The notes beneath the pieces are model-generated. The model was not told where the DNA came from. It worked only from the letters and a program-made list of their open reading frames with translations, and ran no database searches. A stretch of 64,000 nt of DNA from Mesorhizobium loti. GTDB lineage: Bacteria; Pseudomonadota; Alphaproteobacteria; Rhizobiales; Rhizobiaceae. Location: the NCBI RefSeq assembly GCF_003148495.1, contig NZ_QGGH01000014.1, positions 1 to 64,000 of the forward strand. The letters run 5' to 3'. A program made the translations under genes and the position numbers. Shown piece after piece: positions 60,544 to 64,000 of this stretch (positions are counted from its first letter, which is position 1; each line of letters opens with the position of its first letter).

Positions 60544-61935
60544 ATGGCCGGTTACGACTACGATCTTTTCGTCATCGGCGGCGGCTCGGGCGGGGTGCGC
60601 GCGGCGCGCGTGGCGGCCGCGCTCGGCAAGCGCGTCGGCATCGCCGAGGAATACCGCTATGGCGGCACCTGCGTCATCCGCGGCTGCGTGCCGAAAAAAC
60701 TCTATGTCTATGCCTCGCAATTTCCCGAGCATTTTGCCGATGCCGCCGGCTATGGCTGGACGGTGCCGGAAGCCAGTTTCGACTGGCAGACGCTGGTTGC
60801 CAACAAGGATCGCGAGATCAGCCGGCTGGAGGCGATCTACAAGAGGAACGTCGAGGGCGCCGGCGGCGAGGCTTTTCATTCGCGCGCCATGATCGTCGAC
60901 CCGCATGTGGTGCATCTTCTCAGCGAAGATCGCACCGTCACATCAGACCAGATCCTGATCGCCACCGGCGGCCGCCCGGCGGCGCATCCGGCGCTGCCCG
61001 GCCACGAACATTGCATCTTTTCCAACGAGGCTTTCGACCTCAAGGAGCTGCCCAAGGCGATCATGATCGAAGGCGGCGGCTACATCGCCGTCGAATTCGC
61101 CAACATCTTCCACGGCCTCGGCGTCGACACCACGCTGGTCTATCGCGGCAAGGAGATCCTCAGCCGCTTCGACATGGATCTGCGGCGCATGCTGCACGAG
61201 ACGATGGAGAAGAAGGGGATAAAGATCCTCTGCCATTCCGTATCCGAATGGGTGCGCAAGCGGCCGGACGGCCGGCTCGACGCGCTCGTCAGCGGCGGCA
61301 AGGTGCTGACGGTCGACCAGGTGATGCTGGCCATCGGCCGCATTCCCAACACCGAGAATATGGGCCTGGAAGGCATCGGTCTGGAGATGACCAAGACCGG
61401 CGCGATCGCGGTCGACGAATACTCGCGCACCAACGTCGACAACATCTGGGCGATCGGCGACGTCACCAACCGCGTACAACTGACGCCGGTGGCGATCCAC
61501 GAGGCGATGTGTTTCATCGAAACCGCCTTCAAGGGAAACCCGACCGCACCCGACCACGAGACGATCGCGACCGCAGTGTTTTCACAGCCGGAGATCGGCA
61601 CCGTCGGCCTGTCTGAGGACGATGCCGTCAAACGCTTCCCCGACATCGAGATCTACCGCGCGACATTCCGGCCGATGCGGCACACGCTGTCCGGGCGCGA
61701 CGAGAAAATGCTGATGAAGCTGGTGGTCGATGGCGCGTCGAAGAAAGTGCTTGGCGCCCACATATTGGGGCCGGATGCCGGCGAGATGGCGCAGCTTCTC
61801 GCCATTCCGCTGAAAGCCGGGCTGACCAAGGATGATTTCGACCGGACAATGGCGGTGCATCCGACAGCGGCGGAAGAACTGGTCACCATGTACAAGCCGA
61901 CCTATCGCGTGAAGGACGGCGAGCGCGTCGGCTGA
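60544..61935 (+). CDS. gor: Glutathione-disulfide reductase
   Basis: A 463-residue flavoprotein: FAD motif VIGGGSGGVRAARVAAALGK, redox-active disulfide GGTCVIRGCVPKK, NADPH-binding GGGYIAVEFANIF, IGDVTNRVQLTPVA and C-terminal HPTAAEELVTM with the His-Glu pair. It regenerates glutathione. Stands ahead of the serine hydrolase gene. Confidence 0.95.
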   Translation: MAGYDYDLFVIGGGSGGVRAARVAAALGKRVGIAEEYRYGGTCVIRGCVPKKLYVYASQFPEHFADAAGYGWTVPEASFDWQTLVANKDREISRLEAIYKRNVEGAGGEAFHSRAMIVDPHVVHLLSEDRTVTSDQILIATGGRPAAHPALPGHEHCIFSNEAFDLKELPKAIMIEGGGYIAVEFANIFHGLGVDTTLVYRGKEILSRFDMDLRRMLHETMEKKGIKILCHSVSEWVRKRPDGRLDALVSGGKVLTVDQVMLAIGRIPNTENMGLEGIGLEMTKTGAIAVDEYSRTNVDNIWAIGDVTNRVQLTPVAIHEAMCFIETAFKGNPTAPDHETIATAVFSQPEIGTVGLSEDDAVKRFPDIEIYRATFRPMRHTLSGRDEKMLMKLVVDGASKKVLGAHILGPDAGEMAQLLAIPLKAGLTKDDFDRTMAVHPTAAEELVTMYKPTYRVKDGERVG

Positions 61936-61967
61936 TGCCGGTTGGCTCGTCGCCAAGGGAGCAATCA

Positions 61968-63116
61968 ATGCCCGCACCGCTCGACCATGACTTTGGCGGA
62001 CGCGTCGATCAGGTCGTCGACAGGGCTGTCGAGGAGGAGCGCATTGTCGGCGCCGTGATCCTTGTCGCCCGACGCGGCGAAATCCTGTACAGCCGCGCCA
62101 CCGGCCTTGCGGACCGCGAATCCAAGAAACCGATGGCGGCGGACGCGATCTTCCGGCTGGCGTCGGTGACCAAACCCGTCGTCGCGACCGCGGCACTTGC
62201 GCTTGTCGAAGCCGGCGTGATCGGCCTCGACGATCCCACGACGAAATTCATCCCTGAATTCCAACCGAAACTGGCGGACGGCAGCGAGCCCGTCATCACC
62301 CTGCGACAGCTGCTGACGCATACCGCCGGCCTGAGCTACGGCTTCCGCGAGGCAGCCGACGGACCCTATCATCGCGCCGGGATCTCCGACGGTCTTGACC
62401 AGCCCGGCCTTTCGATGGCCGAGAACCTCAGCCGCATCGCCTCGGTGCCGCTGTCCTATGTGCCGGGAACGGGCTGGGGCTATTCGGTGGCGATGGATGT
62501 GCTGGGCGAGGCCATGGCGAGAGCCACTGGCGCCACCCTGCCGGAGCTGGTCGATCGCCTGGTCGTCCAGCCGCTCGGCATGGATGACGCAGCCTTTGTC
62601 GTGCGCGATCGATCGCGGCTGGTGACGCCTTACGCCGATGGACCCGGCAAGGCCATCGCCATGGGCGAGCAACATCGCGTGCCCTTCGGCGATGGCGCCA
62701 TCTCATTTTCGCCTGGGCGCGTCTTCGATCCCGCGTCTTTCGCCTCGGGCGGCACCGGCATGAACGGCACCGCCGGCGACGTCCTCAAGCTTCTTGAGGC
62801 GCTGCGTTCCAGGGGTGGATCGGTCATCCGCCCCGAAACGGCAGCGGCTATGACCACGGACGCAATAGCGGGCCTGGAGACCACCATGCCCGGCTGGGGC
62901 TGGGGTCTCGGATTTGGCGTCCTGCGCGACCCGCTTGCCGCGTCGACGCCCCAGGCCGCCGGCACCTGGCGCTGGGGCGGTGTCTACGGTCATTCCTGGT
63001 TCGTGGATCCGACGCTCGACCTGACGGTGGTGACGCTGACCAACACCGCCATATCAGGCATGACGGGCGCCTTCCCCGATGCACTGCGCGACGCGATCTA
63101 TGGCAGGCAGGCCTGA
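61968..63116 (+). CDS. Class C beta-lactamase-fold serine hydrolase
   Basis: A 382-residue protein with the catalytic SVTK (ASVTKPVVATAAL), tyrosine motif YSVAMDVLGE and HSWFVDP in place of KTG. No signal peptide, so cytosolic. Such proteins are often esterases rather than antibiotic-degrading enzymes. AAGGGAG six bases upstream supports ATG 61968 over the one at 61935. Confidence 0.85.
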   Translation: MPAPLDHDFGGRVDQVVDRAVEEERIVGAVILVARRGEILYSRATGLADRESKKPMAADAIFRLASVTKPVVATAALALVEAGVIGLDDPTTKFIPEFQPKLADGSEPVITLRQLLTHTAGLSYGFREAADGPYHRAGISDGLDQPGLSMAENLSRIASVPLSYVPGTGWGYSVAMDVLGEAMARATGATLPELVDRLVVQPLGMDDAAFVVRDRSRLVTPYADGPGKAIAMGEQHRVPFGDGAISFSPGRVFDPASFASGGTGMNGTAGDVLKLLEALRSRGGSVIRPETAAAMTTDAIAGLETTMPGWGWGLGFGVLRDPLAASTPQAAGTWRWGGVYGHSWFVDPTLDLTVVTLTNTAISGMTGAFPDALRDAIYGRQA

Positions 63117-63174
63117 CACAGGGAAGGTCGGAACCCCCGCCGGCGATGGCCGGCGGCGGAGACAGGTGTGCCGC

Positions 63175-64000
63175 TCAGAGCAGCGTTCCGCGCAGGATCA
63201 CCAGCGCCACCGAGAAATAGATCACCAGCCCGGTGACATCGACCAGCGTGGCGACGAACGGGGCCGATGCGCTGGCCGGATCGAAGCCGATGCGTTTCAA
63301 GGCGAACGGCAGCATCGACCCCGACAGCGAACCGAAGGTGACGATACCGACCAGTGCCGCGCCGACCGTCGTGGCGATCAGCGGCCAGTGCGGGCCATAG
63401 TCGTAGAAGCCCATATATTGCCAGAGCGCGATGCGGCAGATGCCGACCACGCCCAGCATGGCGCCGAGCACGAGGCCAGTCGGCAGTTCGCGCAGCGCCA
63501 CCCGCCACCAGTCACGAAGACCGATCTCGCGCAGCGCCAGCGCCCGGATGACGAGCGACGTCGCCTGCGAGCCGGAATTGCCGCCCGAGCTCATGATCAA
63601 CGGGATGAACAGCGTCAGCACGATCGCCTTCTCCAACTCGCCCTCATAGCTTTGCATGGCGTTGGCCGTCAGCATCTCTGAGATGAACAGCGCGCACAGC
63701 CAGCCGCCGCGCTTCTTGATCATGGCGAGGAAGCTCATCTTCATATACGGCTCGTCGAGGGCTTCCATGCCGCCGAAACGATGGACGTCCTCGGTCGTCT
63801 CCTCGATCATCGTGTCGATGATGTCGTCGATGGTGACGATGCCGAGGATCTTGCCGTGATCGACGACCGGGACGGCAAGCAGATCGTATTTGGAGATCGT
63901 CTGTGCCAGGGTTTCGCGATCGGTCAGCGGGCTGACCGTCACCGGAACACGATCCGGCGCCACCGTCATGATCGAGTCGTCCGGCTCACCGGTGATCAGC
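63175..64000 (-). CDS. mgtE: Magnesium transporter MgtE, C-terminal part
   Basis: About 275 residues are visible; the N-terminal domain lies past the window edge. Seen are the second CBS domain (YDLLAVPVVDHGKILGIVTIDDIIDTM) and the five-helix membrane domain with PLIMSSGGNSGSQATSLVIRAL and LGVVGICRIALW and the pore-lining VATLVDVTGLVIYFSVA. It is a Mg2+-gated channel. The last part is complete with a normal stop. Confidence 0.93.
   Translation of the reverse strand, partial: LITGEPDDSIMTVAPDRVPVTVSPLTDRETLAQTISKYDLLAVPVVDHGKILGIVTIDDIIDTMIEETTEDVHRFGGMEALDEPYMKMSFLAMIKKRGGWLCALFISEMLTANAMQSYEGELEKAIVLTLFIPLIMSSGGNSGSQATSLVIRALALREIGLRDWWRVALRELPTGLVLGAMLGVVGICRIALWQYMGFYDYGPHWPLIATTVGAALVGIVTFGSLSGSMLPFALKRIGFDPASASAPFVATLVDVTGLVIYFSVALVILRGTLL

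Noticed and set aside
61968..63116. Antibiotic beta-lactamase
   Set aside because: The SxxK and Tyr motifs fit the fold, but there is no signal peptide and no KTG triad, so an esterase-type hydrolase is more likely.

Overview
The window is high-GC chromosomal DNA from a rhizobial alphaproteobacterium, most likely Mesorhizobium or a close relative. The evidence is a fixNOQP-fixGHI block with FNR/FixK-type operators, an FnrN-type regulator next to hemN, cobT, paired mobA/mobB, a GcrA-like small protein, and intergenic palindromic repeats of a kind common in Rhizobiales. The genus is an inference from gene content, not a measured phylogeny.

Layout. (1) 1-9285 is a microaerobic respiration block. 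fixNOQP (cbb3 oxidase) and fixGH plus partial fixI (its maturation) run on the minus strand, followed by an Fnr regulator, divergent hemN, and a hemerythrin-like gene divergent from fixN. Three TTGA-N6-TCAA boxes lie at 2773, 6334 and 7864, and the last two sit between divergent genes. (2) 9912-20306 is a sugar-acid catabolic block: an ABC carbohydrate importer, a galactonate-dehydratase-like enzyme and an RraA/HMG-aldolase-like enzyme on the minus strand, and divergently a GntR(FCD) regulator, two further enolase-superfamily enzymes and a NIPSNAP protein. (3) 20582-27344 looks like a decayed genomic island at the 5' end of dusA. A 29-bp near-identical sequence brackets it. Inside are a decapitated integrase, an IS481-type remnant, an HWE histidine kinase, a GlxA-type AraC regulator, one intact proline-racemase-family gene and two C-terminal remnants of such genes. 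(4) 27289-49563 is mostly chromosomal housekeeping and accessory genes: dusA, cobT, sensor kinase, nuclease, GST, uracil-DNA glycosylase, Lrp regulator, a polar amino-acid ABC importer without a local ATPase, molybdenum-cofactor genes mobB/mobA/moaA, and MarR/hydrolase and TetR/SDR divergent pairs with visible operators. (5) 49775-64000 holds an L,D-transpeptidase, several small secreted proteins among dispersed repeats, an Acg-type nitroreductase operon, tRNA-Val(CAC), gph, a candidate small RNA, rpiA, gor, a class-C beta-lactamase-fold hydrolase and the C-terminal part of mgtE.

How the parts work together. Under low oxygen the Fnr protein would activate cbb3 oxidase assembly, anaerobic heme synthesis and probably the hemerythrin. 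The sugar-acid block looks like a self-contained regulon: GntR control, periplasmic uptake, dehydration by enolase-superfamily enzymes and retro-aldol cleavage by the RraA homologue; the substrate cannot be read from sequence. No CRISPR array, phage structural gene or complete transposon was seen.
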